From positions 625,720 through 689,719 of the forward strand of contig KL197710.1 in the NCBI GenBank assembly GCA_000697665.1: DNA of 64,000 bases. The letters are read 5' to 3'. Under the pieces are notes generated by a model, which was not told the origin of the DNA, ran no database searches, and was given only the letters and a program-made list of their open reading frames with translations. The position numbers were made by a program, and so were the translations under genes. Numbering within the stretch: position 1 is the first letter of the stretch; each line of letters starts with the position of its first letter. Positions 47,475 to 59,471 of the stretch are shown one piece after another. The stretch is from Jaapia argillacea MUCL 33604 (lineage: Eukaryota > Basidiomycota > Agaricomycetes > Jaapiales > Jaapiaceae).

Positions 47475-50400
47475 ATGCCAAGCACGAAACCGCCTGTCTA
47501 CTTTATCGACAGCTTTTCTCTTTATCCAGAATTGGCTTAGTGTCCGAGTCCGCGGGTGCCCTTAGACTGTCTCTGCGTCCTGTGCCTCCTGCAAGTGCTG
47601 AATGGAGGTCCACGAGATCAGCGGGGCGGTGCACTAGCCCTTCATCCCTCCAAACAACCTGTTGGCCTCCTCATTTTGCTACAGGGGATGGAAACCGAGC
47701 AATGATTTGTGTCGGACATCTTGGTTCGTACCGTGTGTTGCCCATCAGAAGCATCAGATCCATAGTTTCGTCGGACTCACATATACGCTTCTCCACTCTT
47801 ACTAGGTGTTCTATGGATCCGAGCCCGAGGGTGTAGTGACTGAGCTCCATGGTAGGGGAAATGAAATTAACAAAGGATTCGGTGGCGAGTGAGTCGAGTT
47901 TTACGGTGTCGCCCTTCATCAACTAAACCAAGTTTTGATGCGTCTCGCAGGGGTATTTGGGTGGTCCCAAAATACACATCCAACGTCGCAGAGGCATGCA
48001 CTCGTATTCGACCAGTGTTGCAAGACACCGTCGATGATAAATTCCAAGACCTTGCCAAAGGTTCTGATGGTATACACCGCTACCTCGTTCCCTCCGCCGA
48101 TCCAGGAAACCCCAACAAGATCACTGAAATCTCCCTTCTGAGATCGCCATCTGGTGTTAACCAACCACCTACTGGCTTTGATGGAATGACTACCGATTTT
48201 AACAAGGCTCGAAGCGGTGATTACTTGTATCTTGTTTGGAAGACGTTGACTGTGAAGTCACCAACGGGGACCTTTGTCTGTGGAATTCAGGTAGGATTTC
48301 CACCAATCTTCTTGGATAAACTCGTTAGGCTCGACGAATAAAACGTTGATGAACCAGGCTGTCTGGGGCAAGCACCTTACGGAAGCGCCTCGCAATGCAA
48401 TTACTGACCTCATTGGGTCCATCGATGATGTGAATGATGGCTACGACGGCGGGTACGGTTTTCTGCCATGTATTCACTGTGTCCCTTCTAACCTGAACCT
48501 CCTGATGGTTTGTAGCCACCTTTGGCTTGTAGCTCAATTTGCCGACGACCCACATTCCGCCTGTACTAATTTCAACTTTGTCGCTCAAGGCGGCAAGGAC
48601 GACAGATATCAGTCTCTTACACACGATTCCGCTCGCGATTTTCGATACCTCGTTCCTCGCTGCGATTCGTTAGTGGGGACAAAAATCTCGGCCGTTCGAC
48701 TCCTCAGGTCCAATGTTGCGCAGAATTCACCCCCAGAAGGATTTGATGGGTTGACGGGAGATATCAACAAGGGCCGGTCTGGTGCCTATTTGTATCTCGT
48801 TTGGCAAACACAGACGGCCTCCCTTCGATACATTTCGGGTTTCAAGGTGACACTTCCCATTGTGAATCATTTGTCGAAGTCTCTGGAACTATAAATTTCA
48901 GGTGATTTATGGGCACAGCTCTTCTGAAGAACCAGCTGGTGCGCTTTCTGAGGTCAACGACAAGAGTAGAAACATAAACGAGGGCTTTGGCGGATTGTAC
49001 GTGTCACTTTTGGCATCATTTTGCCTTATATTGAATGTTTAACTACGAAAAGACACGTCTGGGTGGTAGTAGATGAGATCGCAGATGAAACCTTGGCATG
49101 CACCAGCTTCGAAGTCGTCACCATCGACACAGCGATGCAAGCCTACAAGACCTGGCTAAGGGTGCAGGAGGCAATTATCGCTACCTCATCCCCGTCATTG
49201 ATAAAGGAGATCCACACAAGATCACACGAATTCAGCTGCTGAGGTCAAGGGATCCTATCGACACCCCTCCAGATGGCTACGACGGAATGTCCATAAATAT
49301 AAATGTCCACCGAGGTGGTGACCATTTGTACATCATCTGGAAGTCTGTAATTCGTCACACCCTTAGATTCGTGTCCGGCATTGATGTATGCTCCGACTTT
49401 TGTTCACTCGCCAACTACTTTTAACCTCGATCCATAGGTGATTCGCAGCGACAAATTGACACATGAGCCTCAGGCCGCTATCAAGAACGCTTATGGGATC
49501 ATCGAGAACGTTGACGCGGGTTATGGTTCCCCGTAAGCTGCTATGGACTTTCCTCTGCGTCGGGCCTGAGGGCTAATGAAGTTCATCCAGCAATGATTTT
49601 GTGTGGCTGTGTCCCAAATACACCGAAGAACCAATCTTTGCGTGTACCAGCTTTGAATTCGTGATTCGGGACGTCGATGATCAGGGGCTTTCAAATCTCG
49701 CGACCACGGATGGATCATTTCGTTACATCATACCCCGCAGTGATCCCGAAAAGAACGACAAGGTCACTGATGTCCGCCTTCTGAGATTGCCCTCGGCCAC
49801 ACTCGACACACCTCCGGGCTTCGGTGGGATGACAACCGACTTGAATAAGGGGCGTGGCGGCGACTACCTATATCTCGTTTGGCGAACGTTAACCTCTAGC
49901 TCAACCTCCGGCGGTGCCAACCCTACTTCAGTGAACGTTCCTCCAGATGCATTGCTTAGCATCCGATGCACGAGCCATAGCGCAATCCCCCAACGGATCG
50001 AGGTCTCAACTCCTTCCTTCGGATCACTGACGTTTTCTGGCCGCCAATATATGCATACGATGCGTGCGGAGTCAGGAGACTCCTCGATTTCCATTGATAC
50101 CCGCGCTCTTGCCCAAGAAACGTGTGGTATCACATTTCAACACAGTAGCGATGGCGGCAAGACCTTCCAAAGTTCTATTGTCGCTGCACCAATCACTGTT
50201 CACTGTGGTAACACAACCAAGGTCTGTCCATTTCATGGTAAGGTGAGGGTTATTCGTCCTCACCTGAATGTTTTCTGTAGGTCATAACCATCAAGTCTCG
50301 CAACTCAAATAACACAAACCAAGGAGCTTCCTGCATATTCGTTGTCTTCCTGGCTGACAGTATGTTGCGCACCGAAGTCCTCCCGTCATATCCCCGACCC

Positions 50401-50796
50401 CTACTCCCGAAAAACTGGTTAGAACTTCACGCAAAGGTTTCCTATTCCATTCCATCAAGCGGCAGTACTTTGGAAAGTGACTTGCAAGTAACCTTTGATA
50501 TGTCGCACGGAACCGCTACAGGCGGAACGCGGTCTGGGACAGTATACGCTGCTGATTTCATTAAGGGGATAGCGACTCTGGAGGAAGATCGAGGATCTCT
50601 TTGGACGGACGTTCTTGTTCGAGTTAAGCTCGAAGGCTGTAGGCATAAGGATATGGAGGATGCGACCTTAGTCCTCAACGGGTCACTATCCTACGTATGC
50701 TCCATCAATTTTCCATTTCTTCCTCGCCTGACAGTCTCCGACAGTTCTTTTGGCGCCCCGTTGGTCCTCATGCGATTCAATGGGATGGAGCACTGA
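47475..50796 (+). CDS. Tandem MABP/Vps62-like beta-prism repeat protein, apparent frameshift in repeat 3
   Basis: The gene is built of repeated exon pairs. Core exons (47951..48290, 48516..48846, 49053..49385, and from 49591) share the pattern VWLVPKYT, CTSFEF, RYLVPxxD, KITxIxLLR, PPxGFDGMT, DxNKGRxGDYLYLVWKT. The PPxGF and NKGxGGxYIYL parts fit the MABP/Vps62 beta-prism family, which includes membrane-associated proteins. Linker exons (47806..47888, 48358..48452, 48902..48996, 49438..49532) encode segments ending INKGFGG, VNDGYDG, INEGFGG or VDAGYGS. Introns are phase 0 before linkers and phase 2 before cores. After repeat 4 comes a beta-rich region with Cys residues (ITFQHSSDGGKTFQSS, VITIKSRNSNN), ending at 50796. 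A 63-nt in-frame intron may be present near 50360. Core exon 3 has a +/-1 frameshift near 49130. The 5' end before 47806 could not be solved. Function is unknown; lectin-like or membrane binding is possible. Confidence 0.6.
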
Positions 50797-51169
50797 CAGG
50801 GACTCAATACGAACTTACCGCTGTAACGAACTGAAGTTTTTGTGAGGATTCACCCCGTTCGTGCTTGTCATTACAATGATCTCGTTTAACCTCAGCGCCG
50901 ATGAATTGGAATTGAACTATTGAACTAAATAGTTCTCCGACGTGTTTAAATGCAATGATGGTGTGATGCACAAGGGCCTGAGATGCTGAAAACCACTGTT
51001 TAAAGTATCGCCGATGGCCGAAACATAGCGACTCCTTCAACATTGGTGTCCGTATGATTCGAAAATGACTGAAGAGAAGGATGTATATTTTCCCTCCGAG
51101 ACCAGCAATAGCCGCCTTTGGAGACTCACCCCTGGATGCAAGCGTACGAGGAGAAGCAAAACAACCCTC
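50797..51169. other. Intergenic between MABP-repeat gene and repeat copy 2
   Basis: About 370 bp without a supported gene. Short frames lack motifs. Confidence 0.45.
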
Positions 51170-52440
51170 GGTGCAAACCCGACTCAAGAGAAACTACTGC
51201 CACTGGATGAACAATATAGACGGAGAGTGTCCAGACGGTGCATTTTTGTTTCGGTGCGAACACCTACTCATCCCCCTCGCCACGAAGAGGCATGCACCAT
51301 GAGGGGGAAAGGGGCCCCGCTAAGGGGGCGGTAGAAATAAAATAACCTCATCCAACTCCGACAGCAAAGGAGACAAAAGGAAGACTCACCAGGAAACAAC
51401 AACGACAAGTGTGGGCCATGGCGACCTCGTGCAGAAAGGTCGACAGTAAAGTGAAACACAACAACACACAACCAAAGGGCAACCGCACATCAACCCGGAA
51501 AGAGAGAAAAAAGGAACAAGGGTAATAATGAGGTGAGGGTACGGTTGTGATACGATATGAGCCAGGTGGAGAAGCGAGCACAAGGAAAGACACCAACCGC
51601 AGACTTTGCCACGGCGGTCCTTGGCCCAAACGAGCGGTCGCCCTGTCAGGCTTGAGTCCAACCTCCGGTCAGATCCTCATCTTCGCCGTCATCCAGAGAC
51701 GCGGATCTTGCGCCGCCAGGTCACTTTGGACCAAAACCTAGCTCGGAATAAAACTGGTGGTCGCCCTGCGGGACCTGTAAAAAAGGTCCCTCGCCAACCA
51801 CAACAGGGACGCGACTCTTATGTCGCATGGCATGGGTGTACATGCACGGAACCACCGCACCTGGCTCGGACATGAGGGGGCGGACGATCGACACTGCGGG
51901 AGCTGAGTACTCCTCAGGACTCCCTTTCCTCCTCGGGTAGTAGCAGGTCGCGACACTTAAGCCGCTCAGCCCATAAAGAAGGGCCGGACCATACTCGTGT
52001 CATGGGGGAGAGGTGAGAGACAAACGAAACAAATGAAACGGCCGACAAACCTACGAGACTCTTGAGCGCATGAAAAAGGCGAGGTCTTGAGGAGAGGGAA
52101 AGGTAGAAAGCAGAGGGGGGAATGAAAGCAGGATGTTGAATATGGTTGAGAGTCGAGGGTTTAAGTATCCCTCCAGTGCGATTGAAAGTCCGCTCGAACC
52201 AGGGTCAGCCACCAGTAAATGCGTGATAAATAACATACGGGCCCATCGGGCATGTGAAGGACGACGATCCGCAGAGGCTTCCTGTGTCTTCTTCGACGAG
52301 GATCTCCCATTGAGGAAATTGAGCTTCCGCGATTGGGAATTAGTGAAGACACAAGGATATGATTACCGTAGACTTTTGAGGTTCTTCGTATGTTCCAGGC
52401 ACTGGCGTCCAAAAATACTGTCGGAGACCCCTACCCCCTA
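51170..52440 (-). repeat. Dispersed repeat, copy 2 (inverted relative to copy 1)
   Basis: Reverse-complement copy of the segment at 37085-38670, with the same hairpin (51773-51793 region) and the same TATA-like segment in reverse orientation. It differs by scattered substitutions and small indels, and lacks about 300 bp found in copy 1. No protein-coding frame stands out. Confidence 0.8.
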
Positions 52441-53149
52441 TTCAAGTCCGCCGATATCGCGGGACAACGGGATGTGGGCGGGTGTGGGCACAGTAGAGGA
52501 TGACAGGGTCGTTTCCCCTCCCTTTGCTGAGAGTTCACAAGGAATAAAAGGACCTCAAAGAACAGCATCGTTCTTCAAGACTCTCAATTTCTTCGACTAG
52601 CAGAGCTCTTCAAGTTTCCATTGAAAACCGGCCTAAGAACGTGTTTCTCCAGGTTGTCCAAACTCGAAGGGACAAGTGAGACATAAGGACAGAGAAGCGG
52701 CCTTTTGCATATGTTCGGTTAAGAGCGCGATGTACATTTGGATCATGTTTCCTCGATCACAAGAAGGAACGATGTTTGAGAGTGGATTCAGGAGCAAGAG
52801 GCAAAGACTGTCACGACAACTAGGCGAGGACGACAAAACACCCCAGGATCTCATGTTTCCCTTTCAGGAAATTCAATGTGCGCCACCTCCGCGTCCAAGG
52901 TGGAAACCTATCTCTACCCCAAAACGCGATTGCTAGTACACAGGATAATGCTACGTCTATAAATAATAGACCAAAGAGAGTGCGTGCGACGATAATAAAC
53001 AGAGAGATGCAATTAGAGAAAAAGTAGCGAGTGCGAAGATGCCATGACCAAAATTCCAAAATTTGCAAGCAATGTACAGGCTTGTCGACGACAGGGAAAA
53101 TGAAACTGAAGCGCAGAAAGGAAGGAAAGTGTGGGAGGAAGTATATTTG
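52441..53149. other. Intergenic, downstream of the TBC gene
   Basis: About 700 bp with no supported gene. It separates dispersed repeat copy 2 from the 3' end of the TBC-domain gene. Confidence 0.45.
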
Positions 53150-55522
53150 CTATAGGAGAGCCTTGCCATCCTGACCTGTGGCAACGAGCTGCTTCCAATC
53201 TTGTCTCCATTGGGTCATACTAGTCCGTAACTTCTTATCGGCCAATGCTTTCTCGATCCAGAAGAGAAGCGAGTCCTCATCCTCGGGGACAAAGAAAGAG
53301 GATAATAACGACAGGACAGTCTCGAAACTCGCTTGGTTTGATGTGATATGATCTGTAGAGAGGAAAGACGATGAGTACAGTTAGACATGGAATGGAAAAC
53401 TGGTAAGAGACCCACCTCTGTAGACCCACACAATAGCGACAGCAATGATGACGAAGACATCATGACCCTCCAACAAAAACACATCCCAAAGCCTCAACTG
53501 CATCTGAAACGGCACAGAATTCGCAAACAATGTGATATACCACTTTGTTGCATAACTGGTCGTTGAGATCATATGCTTCTTAAACGCTCCAAATACTCCA
53601 GGCATCATTTGTTCCATGATTCGCTCTTGTACGTAGATCGCTTCGAGTAGACCTGGGAATCCGGGTTGGAATATGTCGTGCATGGAGTAGGCGTCGTGGA
53701 GGCGAATGAGCGAGGCGTATGCACGTTCAGGGTCAAAGTAACAGAGAAGAGTAGCGGCTATGGGTCCCATGCCTTGACAGTACCCACAGTCAGGACAGCG
53801 CAGAGAGAAACAATGGAGCACATGGAACAAAGATCGCTGTCTGTTCGAACGTCAGCAAAAGAAACGGATGTTTCCACGAAATTACTCACCCTGAACCATA
53901 TCTCGTTCGGAACATAATGTGACCACTGATGGTCCTGGGCACGTCCAAGTCAATCTGGATGTCGTAACTCGACGCTTTATCCAACGCCTCCCTATACTCC
54001 GCTCCCCACTTGTCCATCTCCTTCTTCCCCGTTCTCGAAAACTTAGCCATCAACATCCCCCACCCAGCACTCCTCCACCGATCAGGAATGCCCTTATACG
54101 TCCGTTCTCGAAGTTTGCGTTCTTTTGACGGTTTGACGGTCCAGGTTTCAACATTCGAGCCAATATCACGTGTTGCTGGTAGTAGCATCCGACTCCACTT
54201 GGCTATCCGTGACAACTCTTTTGATGACGGAGAAGCAGGAGGGATGGATGACACGGGGGTTGCTTCAGGGACACAAGAGCCCGATGTGGAAGTCGTGTGC
54301 GCCAAAGGTTTAAGTAGAGGGGATGTCGGCAGGCGAATGAGACGGTCGTGTGAAGGGATAACGAAGAAACCATATCTGCATTGGCAGTCTCGTATCAAGG
54401 AGCGCAAAAATATGACGAAAGGACTCACCTATCGACACTGGACAACAACTCGATCTCTTGCGGAGTCAACTCCTGAGCCTTCTCTGTCCCGTCCCCAATG
54501 GCCTGTTCCGCTCTCAATTCACTCATCCGACTACCTCCAACCCGCGCTCTCGTGCGCTCAACTCCTTCTTCGTAGCCATCACCTTTGACACCAGTCATGT
54601 CCAATTGAGCGTATGTGCTCCGAACGTGGAAAGAGTCAATATCCTCTCCCTCCGAGGGGGCCACTGAGCGAGCTATAGAGCGGCTACTCTCAGGCGACCG
54701 AGGAAGAGGCTTCGCTCGGTTTGGTTTTGGAGGTGTCGCGGGAGGTGTATTCGGCGCTAGGAGGAATTGCGAAGTAGGACGAGGTGTGGAAGGTTGTGGG
54801 GAAAGGGCAGTGGAAGGCTCTCCAATGGCGGCAGATGGGGGACGTGATGAAGTTCGTGTCGGAGGGATAATGACGGGTTCGCCATTCAGCAACACAGTAC
54901 TATTGCGAAGTTGTGAATTTGGACGACTCTTGGATACCACCCGCGAGGAACGATCTCCGAGAGGCTCATGGTCGGAGACCGGTGAAGGATAAATGGAAGC
55001 GGGGGAAAGAGGTTCGTCATCGCTCATAAACGTCTGACCTATTGTCGCCCAGCTATCGTCCACTTGGATAGCATCTCCGTTCTCCGCAATGCCACTGACT
55101 TGAATGGATGGTGGTCGACCGGGATCAAGTAACGAGACTCGAGGAGACCCATTGGGAGGAGTGGAGGCTTTCATAAGGTCCCTACGCGGGGGGATGGGAG
55201 TGTCTGGCGCTGCGTCGTAGTAGACGCTAACTGAGCTTTTGGGACGGTCATACTGCAAGTACGAGTTGCGAAGGTTGGGGTCTCCATTTCCGTTCGGAGC
55301 GCCTATGGTGTCCTTTGAAAGGCGATTGGAGGCGGCCCAGCTGCCTCTTTGGTCGTTGTACATGGAATAAATAGAGGGTATGGAGGTTTCCGAGGAGCTG
55401 CGGCCGTGGTCAATGATGGAGGGTGGTTCTGGGGTGGAGGATGTGGATGACGAGGGGGAAGGGCCGGGGAAGGATGGGTAGCGAGCAGCGGGGGTGAGTA
55501 GGACCAACGAAGGGGCGTCCAT
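53150..55522 (-). CDS. TBC-domain Rab GTPase-activating protein
   Basis: The first ATG in frame, at 55522, gives MDAPSLVLLTPAARYPSF; the frame also runs upstream from a TTG without ATG. About 360 residues of Ser/Pro-rich disordered sequence precede the TBC domain. Its motifs are YKGIPDRWRSAGW, DIQIDLDVPRTISGH with the catalytic arginine finger (IxxDxxR), and DCGYCQGMGPIAATLL with the glutamine finger. Later helices include KWYITLFANSVPFQMQLRLW and VFLLEGHDVFVIIAVAI. A short exon from about 53353 downward supplies the last helices, ending in KALL with TAG at 53150. Both fingers are intact, so it should stimulate GTP hydrolysis on a Rab. Fungal relatives in the Gyp family act in exocytic or Golgi traffic; the substrate is not predictable. 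Confidence 0.87.
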
Positions 55523-56016
55523 AAACAGAAAATGCTGAGGATCAGCTCTTGGCAAGGGTATATTGAGGCTGTGAATGCGAAGAACGAGGATATTGGGCCT
55601 GGACAAGAATCAAGGAATGTATGGTAGGTAATCCGTCGTCGACAGCAATTCAGACAGCGAGGATACAGGCAGCAGCAGCCAGCAAAACAATGCAGAACAA
55701 ACGTCGAAACCGCGGGGAAGTGGAACTCTCTGTCTCCCGGCCGACGGGCGGCTAACTTCATCGCTTCCACACCGCCGATGTGCCCAAACTGGTATCATCA
55801 GCCCACCGCCGCTGGTCTCCAATATCTCCTAGTTCATCATGATTTCATTCGTGTATTTCATGTCCTGCCATCTATTGACACTAATTCAGAGGGAAATGAA
55901 ACTATGTTTGCTATCTAGCCTGCACTGCAACTCTCACCCCACATCTCCAAAGAGCAAGGACAGCCATGCACATCCCACCCAGCACATCTATCTACTTCTG
56001 CCGATTCTTGGCCCTA
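55523..56016. other. Intergenic between TBC gene and quinone oxidoreductase 1
   Basis: About 490 bp with no supported gene. It holds the 5' flank of the TBC gene, which could include a non-coding leader exon, and the 3' flank of the oxidoreductase. Confidence 0.45.
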
Positions 56017-57417
56017 TCACGAGTCTGCAATCTTGATCACAAGTTTTCCCGTGCTCTTTCCAGCCGTGAGATCACTCTGTGCCTGTTGAACACCCTCTGC
56101 ACTAAATGGGTACTCCTTGAACACATTGATCTTGAATACTCCCTTTGCGATGAGATCAAAGAGTTCGTTCCCATATCGCCGGCTCTCTTCTGGTGTATAC
56201 GCGTAGTTACCCATGCTGGTCAAGTATGAGCGTGCCGTAACGTTGTGGGGACAGGGAGGTGGACATACGTCGGTCGAACAAGGGTCACGTTCTTCTCCGT
56301 TAGCTTGAGGGGAGGGAAAGGAGGCACAGCACCTGATGCATTGCCAACAGACACTAACGTGCCTTTTCGTTTGATGATCTTGAAATTGTCCTCAAAGCTA
56401 GTTCACCCAAAAAGGTTTAGATAACCGGAATCAAATCATGAGGAAACCATACGCACGTATCTTTGCCCACACCATCAAAAATCGCCTCGACGCCCACGCC
56501 TCCGGTGATCTCCAACACCCTATCAACTGTACTCTCATCTTTGTACAATATGACATGGTCAGCCCCATGCTGCTTCGCCAACTCGGCTTTCTCCTTGGTC
56601 GACGTTGTCCCAATCACAGTCGCCCCACGATATTTGGCGTACTGAGCAAACAGCAAACCGAGGCCTCCAGCGACCGTATGGATAAGCACGGTATCTCCAG
56701 CTTTGACATTATATGATTCGGTCATGAGGGTTATCGCTGTCAGTCCTTGCGTCAAGGACGCCGCGGCGGTTTGTGTCGAAATTCCAGAAGGAACCGGATA
56801 GGCTTGCTTCCATGGGACTGCGGCGTACTCTGCGAATAGTCCGCCGGCGTACTGAGATGAATGTTGATAAAGTTTATACATCACTGAAGATCAGACATAC
56901 CACCCCAACGCTGCCTCCTTCCTTGAAACCGCGTTTCTTGAACTCTTCACTTTCCACGATACTTTCGTCTGTGGGTAAACCCACGATGACACCGGCACCT
57001 TCGCGGCCTTGGACCGCAGGGAAGGAGGGAGTCGGGTACAAACCCTTCCTGTCAACGCCACAAGTTAAAATCACTGTCAATCAAGACCGGAGGAGAAATC
57101 TTACCGGAAGTATGTATCGATAAAATTGACGCCGCCATATTGCATCTGTCAGTGGTTTTTCAAGTTCAATCACACAATTTCGACGCCATAAAGTTCGAAG
57201 TACTCACCTTGACGAAAACCTCATTCGGCGACGGCTTCGGGACAGGTTGAGTCGTCAACTCAATGACATCCACATCTCCATTTTTCGCAATCGTGATTGC
57301 TCGCATCTTTTCAGGGACGCTCATGTTTGCTGGAACAGTAGATGAGAAATGTCGATAGACCTGACGGATTTGAGAGATACTCAGTCGGCCGCTGGATATA
57401 TACCCGGATAGGCTCAT
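56017..57417 (-). CDS. Zeta-crystallin-type NADPH:quinone oxidoreductase, copy 1
   Basis: The multi-exon minus-strand gene starts at 57417 (MSLSGYISSGRLSISQ) or at 57324 (MSVPEKMRAITIAKNG). It belongs to the zinc-free medium-chain dehydrogenase family: FVKMQYGGVNFIDTYFRKG, PAVQGREGAGVIV, LTQGLTAITLMTESY, VLIHTVAGGLGLLFAQYAK with the NADPH-binding AxxGxxG-type loop, and GTTSTKEKAELAKQHGADHV. It ends GKSTGKLVIKIADS. The family reduces quinones using NADPH, like yeast Zta1. The N-terminal extension (RHFSSTVPAN) looks like a mitochondrial presequence and is mirrored in the divergent paralogue. A TATATA lies a few bases inside the long reading frame, so two transcript starts could give mitochondrial and cytosolic forms. 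Some junctions, for example MTYxxYAGG near 56880, were set by frame only. Confidence 0.87.
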
Positions 57418-57878
57418 GTCAAAGTTGAATTATCAAGCAAGTATCAGGTGCAGATATCGCCACAGGTGACCATTCATGAGAAACATGGCAAAGTTGAACT
57501 GTTTGAGAACTATCTTTGGAATTGTGGGAGAGGCTGACGACATATCAGCTTGAGATTGCTTGGGCCGTAGATAGGCTTCGTTGGATTGAAGGTTATCGAG
57601 AACATTAATCGAGATTGAGATCATGATTGAAGCGCCGGGTAAGAGGAGATGGTGGGTAGACACAGAGGGCACAAACGATGCCAAAGATTGACTCCCGAAC
57701 CTCTGAATCGACGTTCCACAAGTCCCTCCAACTTTCGTTCCGTCAAGATGTCCCCCCTGGAAAATCTGTATTCATCGACGTCTCAGATGACGTTCAGCAT
57801 TGCTCAGCAATATGATCAAAGATATAACACCCGCGATTCACCTCGACAGATAGCAATCAGTAGGCTTTATAAGCTGCA
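57418..57878. promoter_or_regulatory. Divergent promoter of the quinone oxidoreductase pair
   Basis: About 460 bp between the two head-to-head paralogues. A TTTATAAG box lies at 57866-57873, just before the upstream ATG of copy 2. Open frames across it have no recognisable domain. Confidence 0.5.
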
Positions 57879-59323
57879 ATGTTCCAGCTCTTTCGAATTC
57901 CTCGTTCCATCGCATCGACTCCCCGACAGAGGATATCTCAAGTTCTCCATCACCTTCGCTTTTCCACCAGCAGTACCGTACGGACAAAGATGACTTTACC
58001 CTCTACCATCAAGGCTATCACGATCGCCAAAACGGGCGACCCGGAAGTGCTCGAGGTCACTGAACAGCCCTTCCCCAAGATTGAACCTGGACATGTGGTG
58101 GTTAAGGTCTGTCTTTCTCTTTCGCGTATATGCTGAACGGTGGCACCCTTTGTGGATGGATATGCTGACCTTGAATTGGGGTAGATAGATTCAATCCGGC
58201 GGTGTCAATTTCATTGACACTTACTTCCGGTGAGCCAAATTATTTCCTAGATGTCGGCATATAGTCACTGACACTGCTATAGGAAAGGTCTATACCCTAT
58301 CACGACTTTCCCCGCTGTGCTGGGTATGGAGGCAGCTGGCACGATCGTCCAGCTCCCAACCGACGAGAAGGTTGTCAACGACCCCGATTTCAAGAAGAGA
58401 GGGTATGAAGTTGGCTCAAAAGTCGCAGTGGTAGGTGTTCCGTCATTCACTCTATGCTCCTTACTGATTCGCTAAATTTCCACAATTGCAGATGGTCATG
58501 GGTGTCCATGCAGAATTCGTTTCAGTCCCTTGGATCAAGACGTACCCCATCCCGGCTGCCGTCTCGAGTCGAGTGGCAGCAGGATCCCTCCTCCAAGGTC
58601 TCACCGCCATCACTTTCTTGAACGAGGCCTACAATATACAGCAGGGAGATAAAATCCTCGTCCACACCGTTGCCGGAGGCCTTGGTCTCATTCTCGCTCA
58701 ATATGCAAAGTATCGCGGCGCGACTGTCATTGGGACTACGTCAACCAAAGAAAAGGCCGAGCTTGCCAAAGCTCATGGTGCTGATCATGTAATCCTGTAC
58801 AAGGATGAAGACGTTGTCGCGAAGGTCTTGGAACTTACAGGAGGTGAGGGTGTTGAGGCGATCTTTGACGGTGTTGGGAAAGATACGTGAGTGATCGTGG
58901 GTTCGTTGTTCTGGTCGAAGAACTCATTTTCCCAGGTTCGAGGCTAACTTCAAAATGATCAAGCGTAAAGGAACTATTGTCTCCCTCGGCAATGCATCTG
59001 GAGCTGTCCCACCTTTCCCACCTTTGAAGCTCACCGAAAGGAATGTCAAGCTACTGCGTCCAAGGTATGTCTCATCGGACATCTCGATACTCATTGGATC
59101 AATTAAGTTCCTAATCCTCCCCAGTGCGATCAACTACCTAGTGACACCAGACGAGACCCTCAAGTATGGGACCGAGCTTTACGACCTCATCGCGAGGGGT
59201 ATCATCAAGATTAACATCTACAAAGAGTACCCTTTCACTGGGGAAGGTGTTGCGCAAGCCCAAACAGATCTGGTTGGAGGGAAGTCAACAGGCAAACTGT
59301 TGATCAAGATCGCCGACGAGTAG
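57879..59323 (+). CDS. Zeta-crystallin-type NADPH:quinone oxidoreductase, copy 2
   Basis: The upstream ATG at 57879 gives MFQLFRIPRSIASTPRQR, basic and Ser-rich, followed by RFSTSSTVRT; an in-frame ATG at 57990 gives MTLPSTIKAITIAKTG. Family motifs are SGGVNFIDTYFRKGLYPI, PAVLGMEAAGTIVQLP, SVPWIKTYPIPAAV, LLQGLTAITFLNEAY, HTVAGGLGLILAQYAKY and GTTSTKEKAELAKAHGADHV. The end, STGKLLIKIADE, is at 59323. It is a close paralogue of copy 1 and shares its intron pattern where compared. The family carries out NADPH-dependent reduction of quinones or enones. The first ATG begins only six bases after a TATA-like box, which suggests that at least some transcripts begin after it and use the second ATG. 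Confidence 0.88.
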
Positions 59324-59471
59324 AAGAATAGGAAGGGAGGTTCAGCATCAGCAAGAAGTCTAACATTAGGGACAATTTGTACGAGACGTGAAGAATGTTA
59401 CTTTCTCCCGTATACTCTCTCCCGTATACTCAGTCTAAAATGTCCATCACCACGTGCACAATGTTGAAAAA

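Noticed and set aside
47475-50796. Pore-forming (MACPF) protein
   Set aside because: MABP-like modules occur in some perforin-like proteins, but I see no MACPF core motif in any frame.
37000-52500. CRISPR array or bacterial-type defence island
   Set aside because: No regularly spaced direct repeats; genes are intron-rich and eukaryotic.
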